Below are positions 56,351 to 64,000 of a stretch of DNA of 64,000 nt, in pieces. The position numbers were made by a program, and so were the translations under genes. Under the pieces are notes generated by a model. It ran no database searches. It was not told the DNA's origin and saw nothing but the letters and a program-made list of their open reading frames with translations. This stretch comes from Sphingobacterium daejeonense (GTDB taxonomy: Bacteria; Bacteroidota; Bacteroidia; Sphingobacteriales; Sphingobacteriaceae): positions 2,604,001 to 2,668,000 of the forward strand of contig NZ_LR590470.1 in the NCBI RefSeq assembly GCF_901472535.1, in the 5' to 3' direction. The stretch's first letter is position 1. Every line of letters starts with the position of its first letter.

Positions 56351-57526
56351 ATGAATTTTAAAAAATCAATATTATTTGTAGGATTGCTTTTTGCAACCAG
56401 TTCTACTGCCCTATTTGCACAGTCGGGCAATGTGAAAAAAGCAAAAGCTGCCATTGTAAAGTTTGAAGAACTAAAGGGGGCAGGTACTGCTGAATTAGGT
56501 AAGTCCAACCTAACAACTGCACAAGAATTAATTGATGCAGCGGTGGTTCACGACAAAACCAAAGATGATCCTGAAGCATGGACTTACTATGCTCTGGTAT
56601 ATTCTAACCTAGCAAATTTAGACAAAAGCGCAGATCATGCGGCTAAAGCTCAAGAAGGTATCAAAAAATCTACTGAATTAGATACAGACAAAAAGAACGC
56701 TGAAAACATTACTGTTGCTGGTCAGACTTTAGGTCAATTCAAATTCAATCAAGGTGTAGCTGCTTGGGATAAACAAGATTATAAAACAGCGTACGCAGAT
56801 TTCTCAGATGCATTGGTATATCTTCCAGGTGATACAACTTTGACATTCTATTCGGGACTTGCTGCCGTGCAGAACAAAGAATTCGATAAAGCAATCGAAA
56901 AGTATAAAGAATTAGTACCGGTGAAAGAATACTCTAGCCATAAAACAATTATGGTAGACCTTCCGAAACTATATCTTCAAAAAGGTGATACTACTTCTGC
57001 AATTGCTGCTGCTGCCGAAGCTGTGGCTGCTTATCCAGGTGACAATGATGCAGTTGTACAAAACATCGAACTGAACCTGATTACTGGTAATGAAGCAAAA
57101 ATCGTTTCAGATATTGAAGCTCAATTAGCTAAAGACCCACAAAATAAAAGTCTACACTATTATTTAGGTCTTGCCTATGGTGCTGCTGGAAATCCAGAAA
57201 AAGCATTAGCATCATACCAAAAAGCAGTTGAAATCGACCCTAACTACTTAGAAGCAAACACAAATGCAGCTGTAGTTATTATGAACTCTGGTCGTGATGA
57301 ATTGATGAAATTGAATGAAGATAAATCAGTTCCTGCAGCTGACTACAACAAGAAAGTTGAAGAAATCAAAGGAAGAATTGCAAGAGCAGTTCCTTATTTA
57401 GAAAAAGCTGTAGAATTAGACGCTAAAAATATTGATGCGTTGAAAAATCTTAAAAACTACTACGATTTCATGAATGACGAAGCTAAATCAGCAGAATTAG
57501 AAAAAAGAATCGAATCATTGAACTAA
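56351..57526 (+). CDS. Secreted tetratricopeptide repeat protein 2
   Basis: An intact 391-residue exported protein. It has a signal peptide (MNFKKSILFVGLLFATSSTA, cleavage near LFA-Q) and about eight TPR motifs, the clearest being SLHYYLGLAYGAAGNPEKAL followed by ASYQKAVEIDPNYLEA. It is a distant paralogue of the preceding TPR protein: same gene order, length and layout but little direct identity. It is followed by a strong terminator. The gyrA-TPR-TPR arrangement suggests an envelope scaffold expressed with a housekeeping gene; no enzymatic motif is visible. Confidence 0.88.
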   Translation: MNFKKSILFVGLLFATSSTALFAQSGNVKKAKAAIVKFEELKGAGTAELGKSNLTTAQELIDAAVVHDKTKDDPEAWTYYALVYSNLANLDKSADHAAKAQEGIKKSTELDTDKKNAENITVAGQTLGQFKFNQGVAAWDKQDYKTAYADFSDALVYLPGDTTLTFYSGLAAVQNKEFDKAIEKYKELVPVKEYSSHKTIMVDLPKLYLQKGDTTSAIAAAAEAVAAYPGDNDAVVQNIELNLITGNEAKIVSDIEAQLAKDPQNKSLHYYLGLAYGAAGNPEKALASYQKAVEIDPNYLEANTNAAVVIMNSGRDELMKLNEDKSVPAADYNKKVEEIKGRIARAVPYLEKAVELDAKNIDALKNLKNYYDFMNDEAKSAELEKRIESLN

Positions 57527-57545
57527 TCACAACAATTCATAATTC

Positions 57546-57572
57546 AAAAAGCCGACTTAAAGTCGGCTTTTT
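57546..57572. terminator. Bidirectional terminator between the TPR operon and the ZIP transporter
   Basis: Perfect 12-bp arms AAAAAGCCGACT (57546-57557) and AGTCGGCTTTTT (57561-57572) with a 3-nt loop, followed by further Ts. It lies between convergent genes and 14 nt from the ZIP gene stop. Confidence 0.9.
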
Positions 57573-57586
57573 TTATTTCTTTATAT

Positions 57587-58405
57587 TTATCCTAAAGCCA
57601 CATCCAACATCATCATCACTACAAAACCTAAAACAAAACCCAATATTGGAATATCAGAATGTTCTTCTTGTTGAGTTTCAGGAATTACTTCTTCAATAAC
57701 AACAAAAAGCATCGCTCCAGCCGCAAACGACAATGCATAAGGAAGGATTGGCATAAAAAAGCCAACTGCAAATGCCCCAAGAACAGCAAATATTGGCTCT
57801 ACGATAGCCGATAATTGACCATATTGAAAACTTTTCCATCTAGATAACCCCATCCTTCGCAATGGCATCGACACTGCAATTCCTTCAGGAAAGTTCTGTA
57901 AACCTATACCCATTGCCAACAATACTGCACCTGTAATACTAGCCTCAGGAATACCAGAAGCAGCACCACCAAACAAAACTCCCACCGCTAAGCCCTCAGG
58001 AATATTATGCAAAGCAATAGCTATAGTCAATAAAGTCGTTCTATGTAATGATGATTTAGGACCCTCAGTCTTTAAAAAATTCAAATGCAAATGCGGCATC
58101 AATTTGTCCAGTCCAAAAATAAATAGAGCACCAAGTACAAAACCAATAGCTGATGGCATCACTTTTTCAAATCCTTCACCAGCACTCATCTCAATGGCAG
58201 GAGCTAAAAGAGACCAAAAACTGGCAGCAATCATTACTCCACCTGTAAACCCCAACATCCCATTCAGCAGCTTTTTATTTACACCCTTAAATAGAAAAAC
58301 ACTCGATGCACCTAAGGCAGTAACTCCCCAGGTAAATAATCCAGCACATAATGCAGCAACAACGGCCTCCTGTTTGCCAAGGTATTCTATTAATTCGTCC
58401 ATCAT
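57587..58405 (-). CDS. ZIP-family divalent metal transporter
   Basis: An inner-membrane importer of zinc or a related divalent cation. The 272-residue protein has eight hydrophobic segments. Helix 4 carries IALHNIPEGLAVGVLFG and helix 5 GIGLQNFPEGIAVSMPLRR, the two metal-binding HNxPEG-type motifs of the GufA/ZupT branch (the second has Gln for His). The helix 3-4 loop has the histidine-containing MPHLHLNFLK. The start may be the first or second of two adjacent ATGs. It is convergent with the TPR operon. Metal specificity is inferred from the family. Confidence 0.9.
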   Translation of the reverse strand: MMDELIEYLGKQEAVVAALCAGLFTWGVTALGASSVFLFKGVNKKLLNGMLGFTGGVMIAASFWSLLAPAIEMSAGEGFEKVMPSAIGFVLGALFIFGLDKLMPHLHLNFLKTEGPKSSLHRTTLLTIAIALHNIPEGLAVGVLFGGAASGIPEASITGAVLLAMGIGLQNFPEGIAVSMPLRRMGLSRWKSFQYGQLSAIVEPIFAVLGAFAVGFFMPILPYALSFAAGAMLFVVIEEVIPETQQEEHSDIPILGFVLGFVVMMMLDVALG

Positions 58406-58493
58406 GAGTTGTGATTCAAAATAATTTTTTGAAAATAGTTAATCTTCGCAAAAAACTACGAAAATATTCAAGTAAATTCTAAAACTCAATGAA

Positions 58494-58523
58494 AAAGCCT
58501 TGAAAAAATATTTTCAAGGCTTT
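58494..58523 (-). terminator. Terminator after dps
   Basis: Perfect 13-bp arms AAAGCCTTGAAAA (58494-58506) and TTTTCAAGGCTTT (58511-58523) with a 4-nt loop. On the minus strand it follows the dps stop by 27 nt and is followed by TTCATTGAGTTTT, a weak T-tract. Confidence 0.75.
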
Positions 58524-58550
58524 GAAATTGCTTAATCAATAAAATTAATT

Positions 58551-59021
58551 CTACTTTAAATGAGCTCTCAACATCCAAGCAGTTTTTTCATGTTTTTCTA
58601 ATAGACCTACCAAGAAATCTTCGGTACCAGCATCATTACTATCCTCTGCTGTTTTTATATCTTCGCGTAATGAAATAATCAAGCTCTCGTAATCATTTAA
58701 CAATTCAGATATAAAACCTTGACTGTCATTCTTTTTATATTTGGTCTCCGTTAATTGGGTAAGTTCTAAAAATTCCTTCATTGACCCAACCGCATAATGT
58801 CCAATTGAACGAACTCGTTCAGCAACCTCATCAATGATTTCTGCAAGTTCAGAATATAAACTCTCAAAAAACAAATGCTGCGCATGAAAATCTGGCCCCT
58901 CAACATTCCAGTGCGCATTCCTAGCTTTGGTATAAAGCACATTCTCATCTGCCAATAACTTATTCAATACTCCTGCAACAACTTTGCTGTCTTGATCTTT
59001 GATTCCGATATCTGTTTTCAT
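58551..59021 (-). CDS. dps: Dps-family DNA protection/ferritin-like protein
   Basis: Dps forms a 12-subunit cage that oxidises and stores iron with hydrogen peroxide and protects DNA. The 156-residue four-helix protein shows the inter-subunit ferroxidase residues in NAHWNVEGPDFHAQHLFFE (His, His and downstream Asp/Glu) and IDEVAERVRSIG. It is intact. It lies 39 nt from the aldo/keto reductase gene on the same strand. Peroxide control by OxyR is usual for such genes and an oxyR is present at 5319, but no operator was identified here. Confidence 0.93.
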   Translation of the reverse strand: MKTDIGIKDQDSKVVAGVLNKLLADENVLYTKARNAHWNVEGPDFHAQHLFFESLYSELAEIIDEVAERVRSIGHYAVGSMKEFLELTQLTETKYKKNDSQGFISELLNDYESLIISLREDIKTAEDSNDAGTEDFLVGLLEKHEKTAWMLRAHLK

Positions 59022-59060
59022 TTTATTATATATTTATGTTTAATTAATGCTATACTATAA

Positions 59061-60020
59061 TTAATACTTACTGGCCTCATTTAGTTTTGTTAAAGCATCT
59101 TCACCTAATCTTAATTGCAATGCGGAAACAAAACCTTGCAAGTGGGCTTCCTTCGTTGCACTAGCAATTGGCGCGGTAATAGTATCTTGTGATAATAACC
59201 ATGCAAGTGCAACTGAGGAAGAGGATGTACGATAGGCAGAGGCAACTTCATTTAAAGCCGAAACTATTCTTTGCCCTTTCTCATTCCAGTATTTCTTTTG
59301 GATGCCCTCTCCCCTTGCAGATTTAGAAAAATCATCATCATTAAGGTACTTTCCAGACAAAAAACCACTCGCTAATGAATAATAAGGAATTACCGCCAAA
59401 CCAAATTGTCTAACGGTTTGCTCATATTCCCGTTCATATTTTTCCCTATCATAAAGATTATATTCGGGTTGTAAAGAAACATAATGAGGCAAATTCAATT
59501 TTGAAGCTGTCTCTAAGCTTTCAATCAATCTATCGGTACTCATATTAGAAGCACCTATATATCTCACTTTACCTTCTTTAATCAATTCCTCATATGCCCT
59601 TAATGTTTCTTCAACAGGCGTGATTTGATCATCATAGTGTGTTTGATATAAATCGATATAATCTGTCTGAAGTCGACGTAAGGAAAGTTCTACTTGTTCT
59701 TTTATATAAGCACCCTGTGTATTGGGTTTACTATTATAGCCAAATCTTCCTCCAACTTTGGTCATCAGCACAACTTTATCACGATTTCCATTCTCCTTAA
59801 ACCATTTGCCAATAATTATTTCAGATTCACCACCTTTATTTCCTTCAACCCAATGCGAGTAATTGTTTGATGTATCAATGGCGTTAAAACCAAAGGACAT
59901 GAAAGAATCCATTATTTTGAAAGATTCCTTTTCATCCAATGTCCATCCGAAAACATTTCCTCCGAAAATCAATGGAACTATCTGTAAATCTGTATGTCCT
60001 AAAGAGACTATTCTTTCCAT
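59061..60020 (-). CDS. Aldo/keto reductase
   Basis: An NADPH-dependent carbonyl reductase of the aldo/keto reductase superfamily (319 residues, TIM barrel). The catalytic tetrad is visible as Asp in NAIDTSNNY, Tyr in NNYSHW, Lys in VVLMTKVGG and His in LYQTHYDD. Cofactor-site residues are in YYSLASGFLSGKY and the SATKEAHLQ loop. It starts MERIVSLGHTDLQIVPL. It lies upstream of dps on the same strand, so both may belong to an oxidative or electrophile stress response. Substrate unknown. Confidence 0.9.
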   Translation of the reverse strand: MERIVSLGHTDLQIVPLIFGGNVFGWTLDEKESFKIMDSFMSFGFNAIDTSNNYSHWVEGNKGGESEIIIGKWFKENGNRDKVVLMTKVGGRFGYNSKPNTQGAYIKEQVELSLRRLQTDYIDLYQTHYDDQITPVEETLRAYEELIKEGKVRYIGASNMSTDRLIESLETASKLNLPHYVSLQPEYNLYDREKYEREYEQTVRQFGLAVIPYYSLASGFLSGKYLNDDDFSKSARGEGIQKKYWNEKGQRIVSALNEVASAYRTSSSSVALAWLLSQDTITAPIASATKEAHLQGFVSALQLRLGEDALTKLNEASKY

Positions 60021-60162
60021 ATTTAACCTTTTTTTGTAGGATACAATTTAACCATTATTTCATGCTTAAAGGCCATTTTCAAACGTAAATTTGTCATAAT
60101 AATCTTAAATCATTTGCCTTTCCATTTGTATTATTATTTTTGTCAATCGTCGTCAAAATAAA

Positions 60163-61848
60163 ATGCCCATAAAAATTCCTTTTTTACATTCATTTCAAAA
60201 AGATATTGCGGAAATACAATTTCCCGAGAAATTTACCTTTCCGTTTTGCTATGATCCGCATCCATTGAGCATGATTGCCGCGGAGCAAGTACAATATTAC
60301 CTGCAGCAACAAACCGATTTTCAACATAATTTTGGATTAAATCCTGACCAAGATGGTTTGGTAATCGGTAAGATGTTTGGAGTACTTGTAGTAAAGGATG
60401 ATCATAATAATATTGGGTTCTTAGCAGCGGTGTCAGGCAAGTTGGCAGGAACAAACCAGCACTCATATTTTGTTCCGCCCATATTTGATATGCTATCCCC
60501 AACAGGGTTTTTCCTGAAAGAAGAAGAAAATATCAATAGAATAAATCGAGAAATTGAAAACCTAACAAATTCAAAAATCTTGACAGATGCTAAAGAAAAC
60601 TTAATCAGCACAAAAAATCAACAGGAACAAATCTTAGCAAACCTTAGAAATCTTCATAAAAAAAATAAAGCTGACAGAAAAATAATCAGAACCCAGAAAA
60701 AACTAGAGCTGAATGATTTAGACTATAAATTGATTGAGGATGATCTAATAAAACAGAGCTATAGAGATCAACATGAGTATTCTGTACAAAAGGAAAAGTC
60801 GGCTTTGGCAATTTCATGTGCCAATGACCACTTGAACGAAATCCTAAATAAAATCGAGAATCTGAAAAAAGATCGTAAGAACAGGTCCTCGAATCTTCAA
60901 AACCAACTTTTCAATCAATATAATTTCTTGAACGCCATCAATCAGAAAAAATCTGTAATTGATATTTTTTGTCAAGCTAAGCAAATACTGCCACCTGCAG
61001 GTGCTGGCGAATGTGCGGCGCCAAAATTACTTCAATACGCCTACCAAAACAATTTAAAACCTATCTGTATGGCAGAATTTTGGTGGGGCTCATCTCCTAA
61101 CCAAGAGGTACGAAAACATAAGAATTATTATCCAGCATGCCGTGGTAAGTGTGAACCTATTCTTTCGCACATGCTCGAAGGTCTTGAAGTCGATGATAAT
61201 CCGATGCTAGAAAATCCAGCACAAAACAAAGAATTAGAAATCATACATGAAGACGATGCCATTATTGTAGTCAATAAACCAGCAGAATTCTTATCAGTTC
61301 CCGGAATAAATGTTCAAGATTCTGTACAAACCAGAATTCAAGAATTATATCCCCAAATAATGAGCCCATTGATTATCCATCGGTTGGACATGTCAACATC
61401 GGGGATTTTAGTTTTAGCAAAAACTAAAGAGGCTCATCAATTTATTCAAGAACAATTCATCAATCATACCATCCAAAAAAGATATACAGCTCTCTTAGAC
61501 GGTAAAATAGATGAAAGTGAGGGCATGATCCATCTACCACTGCGAGTCGATTTGGATGACAGACCTAGACAAGTAGTATGTTATCAGTATGGAAAAAATG
61601 CCAGAACCAAATTTGTCGTAAAATCTATAGAAAACAATAGAACTAGAATTCATTTCTACCCCTTAACAGGGAGGACTCATCAATTGAGGTTTCATGCAGC
61701 CCATGCCAAAGGCCTAAACTGTCCGATAGTTGGAGATGACCTCTATGGTAAACGGGAGGATAGGCTTCATCTACATGCAGGTTTCATAAAGTTTATCCAT
61801 CCAATCTCAAAAGAAGAAATTAGCTTCGAAATCAAGGACCCGTTTTAG
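60163..61848 (+). CDS. RluA-family pseudouridine synthase with a long N-terminal extension
   Basis: The C-terminal ~215 residues (about 345-561) are an RluA-type pseudouridine synthase: VVNKPAEFLSVPG, catalytic HRLDMSTSGILVLAKTKE (Asp near 411), RYTALLDG and PLTGRTHQLRFH. The first ~345 residues are extra. A globular part (to about 120; FGVLVVKDDHNNIGFLAAVS) is followed by a long predicted coiled coil (about 120-270, Lys/Glu/Asn-rich), then a conserved cysteine-bearing block (PPAGAGECAAPKLLQYA and ACRGKCEPILSHM). This long form occurs in several bacteria, with the extension of unknown function. An S4 domain is absent. The RNA target is uncertain. The start codon ATG at 60163 has no good alternative. 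Confidence 0.88.
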   Translation: MPIKIPFLHSFQKDIAEIQFPEKFTFPFCYDPHPLSMIAAEQVQYYLQQQTDFQHNFGLNPDQDGLVIGKMFGVLVVKDDHNNIGFLAAVSGKLAGTNQHSYFVPPIFDMLSPTGFFLKEEENINRINREIENLTNSKILTDAKENLISTKNQQEQILANLRNLHKKNKADRKIIRTQKKLELNDLDYKLIEDDLIKQSYRDQHEYSVQKEKSALAISCANDHLNEILNKIENLKKDRKNRSSNLQNQLFNQYNFLNAINQKKSVIDIFCQAKQILPPAGAGECAAPKLLQYAYQNNLKPICMAEFWWGSSPNQEVRKHKNYYPACRGKCEPILSHMLEGLEVDDNPMLENPAQNKELEIIHEDDAIIVVNKPAEFLSVPGINVQDSVQTRIQELYPQIMSPLIIHRLDMSTSGILVLAKTKEAHQFIQEQFINHTIQKRYTALLDGKIDESEGMIHLPLRVDLDDRPRQVVCYQYGKNARTKFVVKSIENNRTRIHFYPLTGRTHQLRFHAAHAKGLNCPIVGDDLYGKREDRLHLHAGFIKFIHPISKEEISFEIKDPF

Positions 61849-61892
61849 TAACTCAATAGAATTTTTTATCTTGGATTAAATTTATCCCAATC

Positions 61893-62465
61893 ATGGAGGT
61901 ATTAAAATACGCTTACCAGCATCCACTTTTTGAAAATACGGACCTAGACCAGATTTTTAAAGCGCATGAAAAAGTAGAGTTATCTAAAGGCGACTTTATC
62001 CTCGAAAAAGGACAAATAGCTAATGAATATTATATCCTTGACGACGGACTGGTCAGAACTTATCTCTACGATTACGAGGGAAACGAAATAACAACTGGAT
62101 TTTCAGGAAAAAATGAAGTAGTCATAGAAGTAGCATCTATATTTCAAAGAATCCCCACCCAAGAGTATATTCAATGCCTAACCGACTGTTCTCTATGGAA
62201 AATAAAGTTTGACGACTTCCAAGACTTATTTCATAAAATACCCGCATTTCGAGAATGGGGTCGTGCATGGATGGCATTCGAACTATATCTCAGCAAAAAA
62301 AGAGCAACAGAAATGATCACCGAACCTGCTAAAATGAGATATCTACATCTAATGCAGGAGAAACCTCAAATAATCCAACAAGCACCTCTCAAATATATTG
62401 CCTCTTTTTTGGGAGTGACTGATACCTCCCTAAGTAGAATACGAAAAGAAATTATAAACCATTAA
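61893..62465 (+). CDS. Crp/Fnr-family transcriptional regulator
   Basis: A 190-residue regulator with an N-terminal cyclic-nucleotide-binding-like beta-roll (about 20-115; LSKGDFILEKGQIANEYYIL and DGLVRTYLYDYEGNE) and a C-terminal helix-turn-helix (PLKYIASFLGVTDTSLSRIRKE). The residues that bind cAMP in Crp are not conserved, and there are no Fnr cluster cysteines, so the effector is unknown. The downstream pentapeptide-repeat gene starts 10 nt after the stop, suggesting an operon. Many Bacteroidota regulators of this type lack a known ligand. Confidence 0.88.
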   Translation: MEVLKYAYQHPLFENTDLDQIFKAHEKVELSKGDFILEKGQIANEYYILDDGLVRTYLYDYEGNEITTGFSGKNEVVIEVASIFQRIPTQEYIQCLTDCSLWKIKFDDFQDLFHKIPAFREWGRAWMAFELYLSKKRATEMITEPAKMRYLHLMQEKPQIIQQAPLKYIASFLGVTDTSLSRIRKEIINH

Positions 62466-62475
62466 AGTCAAGATA

Positions 62476-63045
62476 ATGGATTATTTTGAAGATAAATCGT
62501 TTAAAAACATCAATTTTAATCAAGTTAATTTCCAAAAAGGTGAATATGAATTTTGTCAATTCGACCAATGTAACTTAGAATCTTTGAATCTAAATGGATG
62601 TAAATTTATTGATTGCAAATTTTCTGACAGCAATCTCTCTTTGATGGATTTGACGCAAGCAAGTTTTCAAAATGTAAACTTTACCAATTGTAAACTTTTG
62701 GGTTTGAGGTTTGATAGCTTAAATCAATTCAATTTGGAATTGGATTTTCAAGAATGCATATTAAACCATAGCTCATTCTTTGGTTGCCATATCAAAGGAA
62801 CAAATTTCAGTAATTGCAAACTTATAGATGTTGATTTTGAAAATACAAATCTAACCAATTCAATATTTGTAGGTTCAGATTTAAATGGAGCTCAGTTTAT
62901 TAATTCTAACCTCGAAAAAGCTGACCTCAGAGAGTGTCAAAACCTATTTATAGACCCAGACCTTAATAAGATTAAAGCTGCAAAATTTAGTCTACAAAGT
63001 CTCCCAGGATTGTTGGAAAAACACAAGATTAAAGTCAGTTTTTAA
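62476..63045 (+). CDS. Pentapeptide-repeat protein, Qnr/McbG-like layout
   Basis: A 189-residue protein made almost wholly of pentapeptide repeats with central Phe or Leu (for example CNLESLNLNGCKFIDCKF, then FTNCKLLGL, FSNCKLIDVDFENTNL). These predict a right-handed quadrilateral beta-helix. A break in the repeats after about residue 75 (GLRFDSLNQFNLE) matches the loop position in Qnr-type proteins. The C-terminal tail NLFIDPDLNKIKAAKFSLQS also resembles the Qnr/McbG end. Members of that group mimic DNA and protect gyrase from quinolones or toxins. Whether this one does is untested inference. It is co-oriented with the Crp/Fnr gene (10-nt gap). Confidence 0.88.
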   Translation: MDYFEDKSFKNINFNQVNFQKGEYEFCQFDQCNLESLNLNGCKFIDCKFSDSNLSLMDLTQASFQNVNFTNCKLLGLRFDSLNQFNLELDFQECILNHSSFFGCHIKGTNFSNCKLIDVDFENTNLTNSIFVGSDLNGAQFINSNLEKADLRECQNLFIDPDLNKIKAAKFSLQSLPGLLEKHKIKVSF

Positions 63046-63132
63046 ATCTAAATAAGCCCCTTAATTGTCATTTTGACTTAATATATCCAGAAATAAAAAG
63101 ATTTACCATTCCAATTTCTTAAATTTAACAAT

Positions 63133-63699
63133 ATGAAAATATTGGCTTTTGGGGCAAGTAATAGCTCGAATTCTATCAATAAAAAGTTTGTTAGCAGTGT
63201 CAGTAAATATTATAAAGAACCAGAAGATGAAATTCAAATTCTAGACTTGAATGATTTTGAGCTTCCAATTTACTCCAAGGATCGAGAAAATGAGAATGGT
63301 ATCCCCGATGCCGCAATTCGATTCGCTGAAAAAATTGACTGGGCAGATTTAATTCTTATATCATTTGCTGAGAATAATGGCAATTACAATGCATGTTACA
63401 AAAATTTAATTGATTGGATTTCCAGAATAAAAGGCCGAAAAATTTATCCGAACAAACCATTATTTATACTTTCCACTAGTGAAGGTATCAGAGGTGGACA
63501 GACAGTCCTCGAAATAGCAGAAGAAAGATTGCCACGAGATGGAGCAAACATATTGGATAAATTCTCATTACCAGAATTCAGCAAAAATTTTGAAGAAGGG
63601 CGTGGTGTTATCACCCCACTATACAGAAGTCAATTAGAGGCCAAGGTCAGAAAAACTAAAAGAACCATGGCACAAATCTTATCTCAAGAACAACAGTAA
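63133..63699 (+). CDS. NAD(P)H-dependent FMN reductase
   Basis: A flavodoxin-like NAD(P)H:FMN oxidoreductase (188 residues). The start MKILAFGASNSSNSINKKFV contains the FMN phosphate loop (GASNSSNSIN). FAENNGNYNACYKNLIDWIS near residue 78 and FILSTSEGIRGGQ near 112 are the isoalloxazine-binding loops of the azoreductase/NADPH-dependent FMN reductase group. It is intact and 18 nt before a DJ-1/PfpI-family gene. It may act in quinone or electrophile detoxification. Confidence 0.88.
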   Translation: MKILAFGASNSSNSINKKFVSSVSKYYKEPEDEIQILDLNDFELPIYSKDRENENGIPDAAIRFAEKIDWADLILISFAENNGNYNACYKNLIDWISRIKGRKIYPNKPLFILSTSEGIRGGQTVLEIAEERLPRDGANILDKFSLPEFSKNFEEGRGVITPLYRSQLEAKVRKTKRTMAQILSQEQQ

Positions 63700-63717
63700 A
63701 TTTTAATTTTCAATATT

Positions 63718-64000
63718 ATGGCAAAGAAAGTATTATTATTAGTTGGTGATTATGTAGAGGACTATGAGGCAATGGTCCCTTTTCAAGCAATGGAGTCGGT
63801 AGGTATACAAGTAGATACTGTAGCACCAGACCGTAAAAAAGGTGATGTAGTGCCAACTGCAGTACATGATTTTACAGGCGACCAAACCTACAAAGAATTA
63901 AGAGGTCACAATTTCGCTATCAATAAAGATTTTGATTCCGTAAATACGGATGATTATGATGGACTTTATATCGCGGGCGGCAGGTCAGCTGAATATATCC
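63718..64000 (+). CDS. DJ-1/PfpI-family protein, 3' end missing
   Basis: From ATG at 63718, 94 codons are open to the window edge. The product begins MAKKVLLLVGDYVEDYEAMV, with the glutamate of the VEDYE motif typical of DJ-1/PfpI proteins, and reaches YDGLYIAGGRSAEYI, the strand before the catalytic cysteine, which lies beyond the window. The YDGLYIAGG-RSAEYI form suggests the plant DJ-1D-like/glyoxalase-like bacterial branch. Role (protease, glyoxalase III or chaperone) cannot be decided. It sits 18 nt after the FMN reductase gene. Confidence 0.85.
   Translation, partial: MAKKVLLLVGDYVEDYEAMVPFQAMESVGIQVDTVAPDRKKGDVVPTAVHDFTGDQTYKELRGHNFAINKDFDSVNTDDYDGLYIAGGRSAEYI

Overview
The window is AT-rich DNA from a member of the Bacteroidota, most likely a Sphingobacteriaceae relative (Sphingobacterium/Pedobacter type). 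This rests on a SusC/SusD pair, a UMF1-type transporter, a coaD-rsmD-DUF3822 cluster, an OxyR of the Bacteroidota kind, few recognisable Shine-Dalgarno sequences, and many TAnnTTTG promoter boxes. The genus is an inference from remembered gene content. The content is mostly chromosomal housekeeping with some accessory parts.

Layout. 0-5 kb: engB (cut by the window edge), a NatA/NatB-like ABC exporter, nhaA, an intergenic stretch with two tandem candidate small RNAs, and ribE. 5-10 kb: oxyR, a small conserved protein, mazG, a serine hydrolase, a HAD phosphatase and a TauE/SafE exporter. 10-16 kb: an OmpA-like lipoprotein, a third copy of the small RNA element, a DEAD-box-type RNA helicase, coaD-rsmD-DUF3822 and a RecD-like helicase. 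16-22 kb: an S9 peptidase, a small helical protein, a non-coding element of about 490 bp bounded by TTAA, ruvB and a polyprenol-phosphate mannosyltransferase. 22-27 kb: three tandem POT peptide transporters. 27-39 kb, all on the minus strand: a TIM-barrel isomerase, an LldE-like protein, a UMF1 transporter, PBP4, SusD, SusC, a ThuA-domain protein, aroB and an S4 protein. 39-48 kb: proline dehydrogenase, a HAD phosphatase, an ECF sigma factor with a membrane-barrel protein, a universal stress protein, tRNA-Thr and clpB. 48-52 kb: lysC-lysA and serC-serA. 52-64 kb: gyrA with two TPR proteins, a ZIP transporter, dps, an aldo/keto reductase, an RluA-family enzyme with a long N-terminal extension, a Crp/Fnr regulator with a pentapeptide-repeat protein, an FMN reductase, and a DJ-1/PfpI protein cut by the window end.

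Many conserved genes are interrupted by single-base indels, often in short homopolymers, and in each case the neighbouring frame continues the same protein. These include essential or highly conserved genes (coaD, serC, ruvB, clpB, aroB). Density is very uneven: severe at about 17.9-21 kb and 31-39 kb, and none noticed from 52.6 kb to the end. Uneven consensus quality explains this better than gene decay, so interrupted genes are annotated over their full extent with the break noted.

The most interesting non-gene signals are two. The first is a three-member family of short minus-strand elements (promoter, about 65-80 nt, terminator hairpin); two copies share a C-rich loop, and two have a textbook Bacteroidota promoter. 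The second is the TTAA-flanked element at 19.4-19.9 kb, which carries an inverted array of 11-bp units. No complete new defence or biosynthetic system was recognised.
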